A stretch of 64,000 nt of DNA, from NCBI GenBank assembly GCA_026874595.1, contig CM049322.1:30133340-30197339 (forward strand). Reading direction: 5' to 3'. This DNA comes from Sipunculus nudus (Eukaryota; Annelida; Sipuncula; Golfingiida; Sipunculidae). Position numbers and translations under genes: made by a program. The notes under the pieces were generated by a model. That model was not told the DNA's origin. It did no database searches and was given only the letters and a program-made list of their open reading frames with translations. Positions 49,447 through 60,060 of the stretch are shown piece after piece (position 1 is the stretch's first letter; every line of letters begins with the position of its first letter).

Positions 49447-51067
49447 TGAAGTTTTTGTATGAAATTTTGGACTTTTCTGAGGGGTACTTTGGGGCCCCAT
49501 AGCTCGAAGGATATGGGAAACAGAGACCTTATTTCTGGTTTCCATGGAGACTTTTTCATGGACCTTCCAGGATGTCAAGTAAGAAGATTTCAGTTCTAGC
49601 GGTTACGATTTGTGCCCTGTTAACGGACAGACGCCCGGACGTCCGGACGGACGACGGACAAAAGGTGATCCCTATAGCTCAGATGACTTACAGTCAGCTG
49701 AGCTAAAAAACGTAAAAAATAAAAAAAATATAGGTGGCGCCACCAATCTCCAGAAATTGATGAAACACTCCATGATCAATATCCATGCAAAGAATCATGG
49801 TGATTCATGCATTAGTTGTTCAGATACTTGAGCTTTTGTATTAAATTTTGCATTATTCTGGGGGGTACTTCAGAACCCCATAGCTCGGAGAATATAGGTC
49901 ACAGTGACCTAATTTCAGGTTTACAAGGAGAATTTCCATAGACCTCCCAGGATGTCAAGTAGATGATTCCAGGTCTAGCAGTTACGATTTGTGCCCTGTT
50001 AACAGACAGACGCCTGGATGGCCGGACAGACGACGGACAAAAGGTGATCCCTATAGCTCAGATGACTTACAGTCAGCTGAGCTAAAAATTGAAAAAATAC
50101 AGGTGGCGCCACCAGAATGCAGAAACTGATGAAACATTTCATGATCAATATCCATGCAAAGAATCATGGTGATCAATATATAATTGTTCAGATACTTGAG
50201 CTTTTGTATCAAATTTTCCATTATTCCGGGGGGTACTTCGGAGCCCCATAGCTCAGAGGTTATGGGTAACAGAGACCTAATTTCAAGTGTTTAAGGAGAC
50301 TTTTCATGGGCCTCTCAGCATGTCAAGAGAGAAGATTCTAGGTCCAGTCGTTACGATTTGTGCCATGTTAACAGATGACCACATCTTATGAGGTCTCAAA
50401 AATAGAGAAAAAAATTCGTAAAAATAAAAAAAATACAGGTGGCGCCACCAGACTGCAGAAACTGATGAAACATTCCATGATCAATATCCATGCACAGAAT
50501 CATGGTGATCAATGCAATAGTTGTTCAGATACTGGAGCTTTTGAATCAAATTTTCCATTATTCTGGGGGGTATTTCGGAGCCCCATAGCTCAGAGGTTAT
50601 GGGTAACAGAGACTTTATTTCAGGTTTCCAAATAGACTTTTCATGGGCCTCCCGGAATTTCAAGAGAGAAGATTCTAGGTCCAGTCATTACAATTTGTGC
50701 CCTGTTAACAGATGACCACATCTCAAGAGGTCTCAAAAATAAAGAAAAAAATTCGTAAAAATCGAAAAAAAAATATAGGTGGCGCCACCAGACTGCAGAA
50801 ACTGATGAAACATTCCATGATCAATATCCATGCACAGAATCATGGTGATCAATGCAATAGTTGTTCAGATACTTGAGCTTTTGTATCAAATTTTCCATTT
50901 TTCTGGGGGGTACTTCGGAGCCCCATAGCTCAGAGGTTATGGGTAACAGAGACCTTATTTCAGGTTTCCAAGGAGATTTATCATGGTACTCCCTGGATGT
51001 CAAGTAAGAAGATTCCAGGTCCAGTGGTTACGATTTGTGCCTGGTTAACGGACAGACAGACGGACAG

Positions 51068-51102
<35 letters not shown>

Positions 51103-52342
51103 GACGACGGACAAAGAGTGATCGCTATAGCTCAGATGACTTTCAGTCAGCTGAGCTAAAAATAAGCTGAATCCTACAACATTTGATATGTGACAGATTA
51201 TTGCATAAAATCTGGGGATGGAAGCTTCTCCTATTACTGAGAAATTATGGGTTAATGTACAGGTGACAAATGATCCCCGTACAAAAAAAGGTCCATGCAA
51301 GGGGCGCCACCAATACCTGAATTTCATATGTGACTCATGTGACCAACACTGGCATAAAATTTGGTGATGATAGCTCCAGCCGTATCTGAGATTTTCATTT
51401 AAGTATGCTTTTCTCGAGAGATGACTAAGTTCAACTTCCTGTAACTTGGCCAAAATTCACCAAACTTTAACCATTCAAACAAACTTGAGAGAGATGGTAT
51501 AAAGATTATTTCTGTGAAATATTGAACAATTTGGCTTGACCGTTTCGGAGGAGAAGGTTTTTAAAGGTTTTTTAGCTATTTCTCTATAAAATCTAGGAAA
51601 ATGCAGAGTTTTTTAGATGGCTAATTTTTTGCATTTAACTTCATGATGCTAGCTCCAGTCGTTTTCGAGATAGTATGGGTTAACGTACAGACAACAGACG
51701 CCGCCACACCATCGCATTAGCTCACAGGTTCACTAAAAATTACTACAGGTGCATATTGAATGCAAAATTGTAATACAGATACATCTCAGTGATGGCAAAA
51801 TCTTGAATTAAGTTGAGTAGGGATACCAATAATTTATAATCCATGTACAGCCGTCTTTATATACCCACAGAGAGCTGTATACCTGTGATTGTGAATATTG
51901 CCTGGCATGAGGAATATCTAAAATCATAAATCTACATTTTTTAAAAGCTTTTAAAAAACATTCTTGTCAATATTAACCAAAGATAACCTGAAATCTAAAT
52001 GTCTAGAGGCATGATCTAACAGATGCTGATAAACTTGTGCCAGGCAAGATGTATCTGCTTCACACAGCTAACATATATGGTAAAATGACTCAATTCAATC
52101 TTTATAATTCAGCCAAAATTCATTCTTTGGAACCATGAAAGACAAATATTATAAGAATTATTCAGGGGAATATTCTTGTAAAATATTAAACAAAGTGGCG
52201 TCAGTCAAAAAACGTTTTACAGGTTTATAACTCATTTGAAAAAATACAGCAAAATGGCTAAGTTAAGCTTCCCATAACTCAGCCAAAAATCACTGAACCA
52301 AAACCATTTGAACAAACTTGAATTATCAACATCGAAGGATAA

Positions 52343-53790
52343 CTAGAATACGGGTAGTCGACAAGTGACTACGTGTATCCGCCTAAATCAGAGTGGAACG
52401 GGTGAAGTGAGGCATGGATTGAGTGGCAAGGGGAAACAGAGTGAAGTGTTGCATATTAGTATGGATGTCTGCAGCCAAATTGTGTATGTAGGTTGCGCCA
52501 CCTACCATAAAATCCAGAAAGCTGTCCAAGTTGTGTACATATGCAAAATTTAAGGCAGATAAGTCAAACCACTACATGTATATGAGTGATTTTTGCCCTT
52601 GGCAGACAAACAGATGGACGCTGTGCAAAAATGGTTGCAGGTGGCACCACCAGTTTTGCGTATGATAAAGAGCTATGTGAGAACTATACACATGCAAAAC
52701 TTTGGCCCAATCGGTCAAACAGTTCCCAAGATATGAGCTTGGATATCTGCTGCATAAACTAGAATGTAGGTGGCGCCACCTGTCATAAAATCAAGAGAGC
52801 TGTCGGGGATGTATAAACCTGCAAAATTTTAGGCAGATATGTCAAACCACTGCCGAGATTTGAGTGATTTTATCCCATGGCAGACAAATAGACGGGAGCT
52901 GTGCAAAAATGGCTGCAGGTGGTGCCACCAGTTTTGCGTATGATAAAGATCTATGTGAGAACTATACACATGCAAAATTTTGGCCCAATCAGTCAAACGG
53001 TTGTCGAGATATTAGCTTTGATGTCTGCAGAGTAAATGTGAATGTAGATGGCGCCACCTGTCATAAAATTAAATAGCCTGTCCAGGATGTATCAACCTGC
53101 AAAATGTCAGGTGAATAAGTCAAACCACTTCTGAGATATGAGTGATTTTATCCCAAGGCAGATGAACAGATGGACGCTGAGCATAGGTGGTTGCAGGTGG
53201 CGCCACCAGTTTGGCCTATGATGAAGAGCTATGTGAGATCTATACACAAGCAAAATTTTGGCCGAATCGGTCAAACGGTTCCCGAGATATGAGCTTTAAT
53301 GTCTGCAGAGCAAATGTGAATGTAGGTGGCGCCACCTGTCATAAAATCGAGAAAGCTGTCCAGGATGTTTAAACCTACAAAATGTCAGGTGGATAAGTCA
53401 AACCACTTCTGAGATATGAGTGATTTATCCCAAGGCAGATATACAGATGGATGCTGTGCAAACATGGTTGCAGGTTGCTCCACCATTTTTAGTGTATGTT
53501 ATAAAGCTATCAAAGGGCTACATTTGTGCAAAAGTTTTAGCCAAATCGGTCAAACGGTTCCCGAGATATGTAGGTTTATGTGTGGAAACAGACGCACAAA
53601 TGGACGCTGGGCAAGGAGGAAAGGTCAAAGGTCAACCAAAAATGAGGGCACAGCAGTTCACGTGACTGGTCATAATTCCAAATTTAAAAAAATTCTGCCC
53701 AGTGGATATCGAGGAATTCTCCAGAAACCTAAGCGGTGATGACGTCCGACTGAAAACATAGTATCTGCAAAACTCTGTTTTGGCGGATAC
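52343..53790 (-). mobile_element. Family C Helentron-like element (second copy)
   Basis: Left end CTAGAATACGG, hairpin GTAGTC/GACTAC (52354-52372) and GTATCCGCC; right end CTGTTTTGGCGGATAC (53775-53790). The subterminal motifs match perfectly here (GTATCCGCC with GGCGGATAC). It sits at the same point of B as the copy at 22869 on its left side, but the B text on its right side is from a different part of B. It has fewer modules (52640, 52769, 52918, 53196, 53325) than the first copy. Confidence 0.8.
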
Positions 53791-54240
53791 AGTGATTGTA
53801 CCTGGCACCACCAGTCTTATATAGAACGAAGAGATATATAAATATGCCAAATGTCAGACTGATATGTCAAACCCCTCCTGTGAAATAAGCAGGTACATAC
53901 ACTGTGCAAAAGTCAATGTAGGTGGCACCACCTGTCTTGTAAATGAGAATACCATCAAAGACGCATAGACAGGTATCAGTCCAATACATCAAATTTCCCC
54001 AGAGTTTGATGCACTGGGCTGACAAGGCTTAGGTGAGTAAGGCAGTTGCCCCCAAGTGACCTGTGACAAATTGCTGCCTCAAGCTACTGCACTGAGTGAA
54101 CTCTTGACCTGCACCTGGCTAGACTGAGTGAACTTTTGACCTGTACCTGGCTGCACTGAGTGAACCCTGGACCTGTTGCATAATCTGACACAGTTGGCAG
54201 TCTGCCAAAGCTATAAATAGATTCAGGCTGAACTTTGGTG

Positions 54241-55278
54241 CCAAATATGATGCAGTGAGCAGTCTGCCAAAGCTATAAATAGAATGCAGCTACTGCACTG
54301 AGTGAACTCTTGACCTATACCTGGCTGCCCTTTCTTCCAATCCTGGCACTGTGCCAAAACTATTTATAGAGCTGACATCATCAACGCCAAGGGCCAACAT
54401 CAAGGTTCTGGAAAGTGCTGCCATCTGTACACAAAAGTGGTCCATACTTGAAATAACTTTGAAATTTATTTTCCAAATACAAAATGCTTTCAGCTGACTT
54501 TTTATAAAAAAGAAATCAGGAATATATGTAAAATTATTAGGGATGCATACTGAATGCAAAATTAAAATACAGATATATCTCATTGATGGCAAATTCTTGA
54601 ATTAAGTTGAGTAGGGATACCAATAATTTATAATCCACATACAGTTGTCTTTATATTGCCACAGAGAGCTGAATATCCATGATTGTAACATTGCCTGGTA
54701 TGATGAATAACTAAAATCATAAATCTTAATTTTTTAGAAGCTTTAAAAAAACTTTCTTGCCAAATATGATGCAGTGAGCAGTCTGCCAAAGCTATAAATA
54801 GAATGCAGCTACTGCACTGAGTGAACTCTTGACCTATACCTGGCTGCCCTTTCTTCCAATCCTGGCACTGTGCCAAAACTATTTATAGAGCTGACATCAT
54901 CAACGCCAAGGGCCAACATCAAGGTTCTGGAAAGTGCTGCCATCTGTACACAAAAGTGGTCCATACTTGAAATAACTTTGAAATTTATTTTCCAAATACA
55001 AAATGCTTTCAGCTGACTTTTTATAAAAAAGAAATCAGGAATATATGTAAAATTATTAGGGATGCATACTGAATGCAAAATTAAAATACAGATATATCTC
55101 ATTGATGGCAAATTCTTGAATTAAGTTGAGTAGGGATACCAATAATTTATAATCCACATACAGTTGTCTTTATATTGCCACAGAGAGCTGAATATCCATG
55201 ATTGTAACATTGCCTGGTATGATGAATAACTAAAATCATAAATCTTAATTTTTTAGAAGCTTTAAAAAAACTTTCTTG
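54241..55278 (+). repeat. Exact 519-bp tandem duplication
   Basis: 54241-54759 and 54760-55278 appear identical throughout, including two identical 100-aa chance frames at 54290 and 54809. The join falls at TTG/CC with 2-3 bases of microhomology. The unit is ordinary B interior (TATAAATAG motif to the AGCTTTAAAAAAA run). Its perfection suggests a very recent event or an assembly artefact. Confidence 0.85.
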
Positions 55279-56375
55279 TCAATATTAATCAAAGATAACC
55301 TGAAATCTAAAAGTCTAGTGGCATGATGTAATAGATGCTGATAAACTGGTGCCAGGCTAGATGTAACAGCATAACAAAGCTAACATATATGGTAAAATGA
55401 CTCAATTCAATCTCAATAATTCAACCAAAAATCAATCATGTGGAACCATTAATGACAATTATTATAAGAATTATTGTAGGGATTATTCTTGTAAAATTTT
55501 TAACAAACTGGCTTCAGTGGCATCAGTCGAAAAACGTTTCACAGGTTTATAACTCATATAGGAAGATACAGCAAACTGGCTTAGTTCAGCTTCCCGTTAC
55601 TCAGCCAAAAAGCACTGAACCAAAACCATTTGAACAAACTTGAATTATCATCATCTGAGGATAATTAATGTGTGAGATTTAAGAATTTGGCCCAAGAAGA
55701 TCTTTGTATCCACTGAGCTAAAATGGGCTGTTATGGCATAAGGTTAAATTCAGCTTCCCATAACTTAGCCAAAAGTCACTGAAAAGAGACCATTTGAACA
55801 AACTTCAGAAAGCACTACCCTAGGATCATTTCTGTGCGATATTTAACATTTTGTCCATATGGTTTCAGAGAAGAAGTTTTTTGTAGCCCTCAGTGTGATA
55901 CGGGCACTGATGACCCCGTACAAAAAAGGCCGATGCAGGTGGCGCCACCAATACCTCAATTTCAGATATGACTCATGTGACCAACATTGGCATTAAATTT
56001 GGTGATGATTGCTCCAGCTGTTTCTGAGATTTAAATTTTAATATGCTTTTTTGCATAGAAAACAAAGTTTAACCTCCTGTAACTCGGCCAAAAATTTCCC
56101 AACTGGAACCATTTGAACAAACTTGAGAAAGATTGTTCCAGGAATCATTTCTAAAGTTTCGGAGAAGAAGATTTTTAAAGCTTTTTCCCAATAAAATCTA
56201 AGAAAATGCAGTAAGCCAAAAAATAAGCAAAATCCGAGTTTTTTAGATGACTAATTTTTTGCATAAAATTTGGTGATGCTTACTCTTGCCATTTTAAAGA
56301 TAGTATGGGTTAACGTACAGGCTAAGGACGCCGGACGACGCCACACCATCGCATAAGCTCACAGGTTTGCTAAAA

Positions 56376-56719
56376 ATTCAGGTGGTGCCATCACTTTTTA
56401 GGGACTGACACAAGTCATGATCAATATTCAAGGCAAGTTTCATGACAATCCATGCATTAATTATCAAATTATTGGAGGTGTTGTATCAAATTTTGTATTA
56501 TTCTGGGGGGTACTTACAAGCCCTATAGCATGGAAGATATATGTCGCAGTGACCTAATTTCCGATATCAAAGGAGATTTTTTATGGACCTTTATAGGTTT
56601 TCAGTTACAGGCTTCAAAGTTCAGTGGTTACGATTTGTGCTCTGTTAACGGATGGCTGGACTGATGAAAGACAAAGTGCCCTACCTATACCTAAAATGAC
56701 TTACAGTCAGATGAGCTAA
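56376..56719 (-). repeat. Family A remnant, one monomer and right end
   Basis: Starts in a monomer with a decayed palindrome (GGTGGTGCCATC, 56384) and ends TTACAGTCAGATGAGCTAAAA. This appears to be the outermost A element into which the B element to the left was inserted; its left part is not visible. Confidence 0.65.
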
Positions 56720-57224
56720 AAATGAAAATTCTGTCAGTACACCAAACATAAGGCTGGTTTTCATAACAGATGGTTAAAGGTGTAAATTATTGGTGAAAGA
56801 CATTTCATAAAGCACTGGTTAAAAGTATCGCTGCTTATAGCTCAAATGACTTTGTTCCATGTACCAGGTATTACAAGTCGCACCCCTGACTTTGCCAGAA
56901 AATTCTGGTTTTTAGAATTTGATTTCCTAGTACAAGTTGCGACGTCTATAACGACTTTTACGGTACATAAATAATAATATTTTGCTTTCACATTTAGACA
57001 TCAGAAATGCCCTGGCTGTTCTCAAGAGGCACAAGCTCAGAAGACTACTGGATAAAAAGGAAGTTATATATGAAATGTCCTATCACCCATATCTACCAAC
57101 TTGCAAAATTTGAGAATGATCCATGAAATATTTTTTTGGAGTGATTGGGTCTCCCAGATTTGTCTACATGGTCAGCATTTGCTAATTTGATTAATCATCT
57201 AAAGAACCTGAAAAAGGTACTCAC
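56720..57224. other. Non-repetitive flank, no gene seen
   Basis: The window is least repetitive here. I find no exon I would support. On the minus strand this is downstream of the Ig exon at 57225-57509, in its intron. Confidence 0.4.
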
Positions 57225-57509
57225 ATCTAACTCTGACTTGCTGAGCTGCCATTTTCTCAGGATCTTGGTCATTATGAGCTTTACAGGTGTAGTTACCGGT
57301 GTTGTAGTACTGTATTGATGTAAACACAAGCACCGCTATACTTTGGTTGGAGAAGTTACTGAGGAGGGGTGTAACTATTCCTCTGTTGCTGTGTAACCAT
57401 GGGAGGAACTGTACACTCTCAGCTGGCACAGCATCTGCTGTACAGGTCACTTTTACTGACTCATACTCTGTCACCTCCTGCGTGGGACTCGGGGTGTTCA
57501 AGTGAAGGT
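57225..57509 (-). CDS. Immunoglobulin-domain exon 2 (of two seen)
   Basis: An internal exon of 285 nt (95 codons) on the minus strand. It is preceded by an acceptor (TTGTAG at 57515-57510) and followed by a consensus donor GTGAGT (57224-57219). Both boundaries fall in phase 1, so the exon encodes one cassette domain. It starts DLHLNTPSPTQEVTEYESVK, has the first cysteine in VKVTCTADA, a Trp in LPWLHS, and the second cysteine in NTGNYTCKAHN, the pattern of an I-set or C2-type Ig fold; it ends in QVRVR. Ig-superfamily surface or secreted protein; the particular family cannot be told from two domains. No stop or frameshift is present, so the gene may be alive. Confidence 0.82.
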
Positions 57510-57968
57510 CTACAACCATTAAAACTACACAAATAACTTGAATGAATCTGGATGAACTGATTTTACAAAAAAAAATCATTAACAAAAGTCATTCGAAAGT
57601 CTTGTGTCCATTGAAAAATGTATTGTGTTCATTCTCGCTCTTTTAACAGAAATGCATACAGAAGCAAACAAGGAGTTAACATCTATTTTACACTTTTAAA
57701 AGTGTTGGATTATAAAGACAATATTAACCAGAGTCATGTAAATAAGAAATAAAATAAGTGTTGTAAAACAGCTTAATCTCATTTCAGATACTACTTATTC
57801 TTTACAATTCTATTCAATAAACGTATTTGTGCATGTCATGACTTTCATTCAAGTATCTCCGAGTTCGTTCAATATATAAATGGGATCATGGTAGCACAAG
57901 GAAACCCGTGTAATCTTTATGAAAAGGAATGCATCACTCTAATAAATAATGGTATACCACATTCTTAC

Positions 57969-58265
57969 ACTGCACAATCAGAGTAGTCTGTTTGTTTCCT
58001 GATAATGTTGTTGACTCTGGATGGGTAATTGGTACAGCCACCTCACATGTGTAGGTACCGGCGGTTTCCTTCTTGACTGGTCCCAATACCCAGATCTTTT
58101 GGCCTGGATGCTCCCTGACTGATGATCCTCCCCTCTGATGTATCCATTTATAATGTTGGTCCTGTGCTGTTGGGTTTGAATCTGATGAACACTCCAGTGT
58201 TAGATCCTCATCTTCTTTCTTTGTAATTTCATCCTGATCAGGCATCAAGCTTACACTGGGGACAA
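57969..58265 (-). CDS. Immunoglobulin-domain exon 1 (of two seen)
   Basis: An internal exon of 297 nt (99 codons), minus strand. The acceptor is TTATTTACAG (58275-58266) with a good pyrimidine tract; the donor is GTAAGA (57968-57963). Both boundaries are phase 1, as in the next exon 459 bp downstream. The translation starts VPSVSLMPDQDEITKKEDED, has LTLECSSDS, KWIHQRGG, and ETAGTYTCEVAV, giving the Cys-Trp-Tyr-x-Cys pattern of an Ig domain. The hydrophobic stretch before it in the open frame (MHSLFLFLLLF) lies on the intron side of the acceptor and is probably not a signal peptide, although an alternative first exon starting there cannot be excluded. Confidence 0.82.
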
Positions 58266-59198
58266 CTGTAAATAACAAAAGGAACAAAAACAGTGAATGC
58301 ATTTAATGAAAGTGATAATAAACTCATGATACAATATCGTAAATACCTTTGCATTTAACCAGTCTGCATTTGTTTTCAGTAAGGAAAGTTTACCCTGAAT
58401 CTACAAAAGAGCATTTTGTTAACTACAAATTAAGTTACGTGTGAATATATGATTCATTTAATGTTCATATCAATTGCATCATTTGCAATAAAAATTCATT
58501 TGGTCTGCATGGATAAACTTAGAGACACCACATCTACTGAACAGAGTCTGTTACATAGAGCTTAATTTGTTAAAAGTGTTAACAGGTTTTTCTTAATCTA
58601 ATATACTGGCATTTTCTAAGACAGAGAAACCTCTGAATGCAAACACCTCTCTTAAGGGGCAGTCCTTGATCCGGTTAAAAAAGTTTATGACTTTAAGAAC
58701 CTCTTCACGCGGACTCCCCTCCTAACAGAGTCCTTAGGGTGATCAAATTTGTTATATTATTTAAAGAACCCCCTTTGCGCGGACAACCTGCTGTTCAGAG
58801 AAAACAGACATTTTGTCTGTCAATCTGTTAAAATCACCCACGCTAATGGACCCCAAAGCAGCGCTCAGGCCGGAGTAGAGAACAACAACTTGTAACTGCG
58901 AGTTGCTTTTGCTACTTTTTAACCACTCAAAACTTTCTCATACATTTGACTGTAGTCAAGAATGTGAAACATGAGTAATTTTCACTGCAATTACCTTAAT
59001 ATTGTAATCTTTAACTTTTATACGTCAGGTATCCTAACCATTTTAAGTTCAAAAGACTCATTTGAAGTGTCTTCATTATTCCAAGCTTTGATAGAGGTGA
59101 ATACCGGCCATATTTTTCTAACTTAAGCCCTTGACCGGACCGTGTTTCACATGAGGAACCCTAATTATGACCTCACGCAGGACCCTATTGGCGTGTGT

Positions 59199-59229
<31 letters not shown>

Positions 59230-59900
59230 GGTCTTATATTTTAGACCAAGATAACCACAGATCTTAATTATGCACCTGTTATGACGACTGATACATTCAG
59301 TTTATGTAACCTTCATTGACCCCGCGACAGCCCAATCACAGATAAATATCATGCGCATCACGAATATGAGTCACACTGGTCAATCACAAGCGACGTAGAA
59401 TATCACAAATGTATTCCTCTTTATCAAATGGGGACACGGGAAGATGTTAACAAACCTGAGTCGATATGTAAGAAATCATTTTATTCAATCTACGCTTGTT
59501 TTATGATAACTAAAAGAATGACTAATTAAGAATTTCAGATATAAGGGAACTGCGCCAGGTCTAACTGCAAGTAAGTCCAGGAACTAACAATCAATGTCAG
59601 AAAACATGCCTTCAAAAATAATTATATGAATGACCAAATTTATAATAAGAGCCAGATGTAAATGAAAAAAAAATATTAATCAACAATTTTTTAATAAACA
59701 TAATTCAAATTAGCATATAATACCAAAAAATAGTGGCTACTTATATTGAGAAAATACATGTTATAATGTTAATATATCCCAGGTCTGAACCTCAAACATC
59801 CGGCCACAAGAAGACCACCTTGCCCACCATAATATACAAAACTTTGGCATGTGAGAAATTTGAACTGTTATAGTGCCCTTTGATTGGACTGATTTTCAAT
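58266..59900. other. Non-coding DNA upstream of the Ig exons
   Basis: No further Ig-like exon is found on the minus strand. About 58620-58870 has a degenerate repeat-like stretch with GCGGACTCCCCTCC and GCGCGGACAACC, possibly an old DNA transposon, but I cannot identify ends. A (GT)n run followed by about 20 G lies at 59191-59232. Confidence 0.45.
59190..59232 (+). repeat. (GT)n(G)n simple repeat
   Basis: About 11 GT units pass directly into a run of about 20 G. Confidence 0.95.
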
Positions 59901-59914
59901 TGCAAAGCTGATGT

Positions 59915-60060
59915 GGACCGACTGCTGTGGATCAGGGGTAGAGCACAGGACTCAAAGCCAGGAGGTCTTTAGTTGAAATCTCCCCGAGGCGGCAAGATTT
60001 TCACAGTTGGTCCCCACCAAGGATGAGTGCTCTGCAGGCTTAATGGGAAGGCTCACTCAC
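59915..60060 (+). mobile_element. tRNA-derived SINE-like head
   Basis: GGATCAGGGGTAGAGCACAG resembles an A box with tRNA D-arm, followed ~32 nt later by AGTTGAAATCTCC in the place of a B box (consensus GGTTCRANNCC). The following CCCGAGGCGGCAAGATTTTC and the rest to about 60060 would be the body. The tail and target duplication are not recognisable. The B box is diverged, so it is probably an old insertion and not a functional tRNA. Confidence 0.55.

Larger units (their letters stand above)
39267..51158 (-). mobile_element. Family A element built of ~337-bp monomers, split by a 6-kb insertion
   Basis: The left end has TGACCCAGGGGTCA (hairpin, 39272-39285) and GCTCAGCTGA; the right end is TCAGTCAGCTGAGCTAAA near 51143-51160, preceded by a long ACGG/ACAG microsatellite (51047-51112). 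The empty site is visible in B at about 18040-18050. Between the ends, monomers of 336-340 bp repeat, each with GGTCTCAAAAATAGAG, the palindrome module, a G-run followed by TACTT, and TACGATTTGTGCC. Two further right-end motifs occur inside at about 49676-49709 and 50058-50089. No coding capacity. Confidence 0.8.
51159..56375 (-). mobile_element. Family B (right part) with C insertion and tandem duplication
   Basis: B blocks resume after the A element at 51158. There is a B right end near 51715-51738 (CATCGCATTAGCTCACAGG, then TTCACTAAAAA) followed by more B, a C element (52343-53790), then B sequence equivalent to the early part of other copies (compare 18666 on), the 33-bp minisatellite, the 519-bp duplication, a palindrome module at 55938, and the final B end CTCACAGGTTTGCTAAAAA at about 56358-56376. 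No genes. Confidence 0.65.

Noticed and set aside
58266-58302. Signal peptide MHSLFLFLLLF for the Ig protein
   Set aside because: The hydrophobic residues come from the pyrimidine tract of the intron just before a strong TTTACAG acceptor; an alternative first exon is possible but less likely.
59925-59995. Functional tRNA gene
   Set aside because: The A-box-like part is fair but the B box is diverged, the acceptor stem does not close, and no T run follows; a SINE head fits better.
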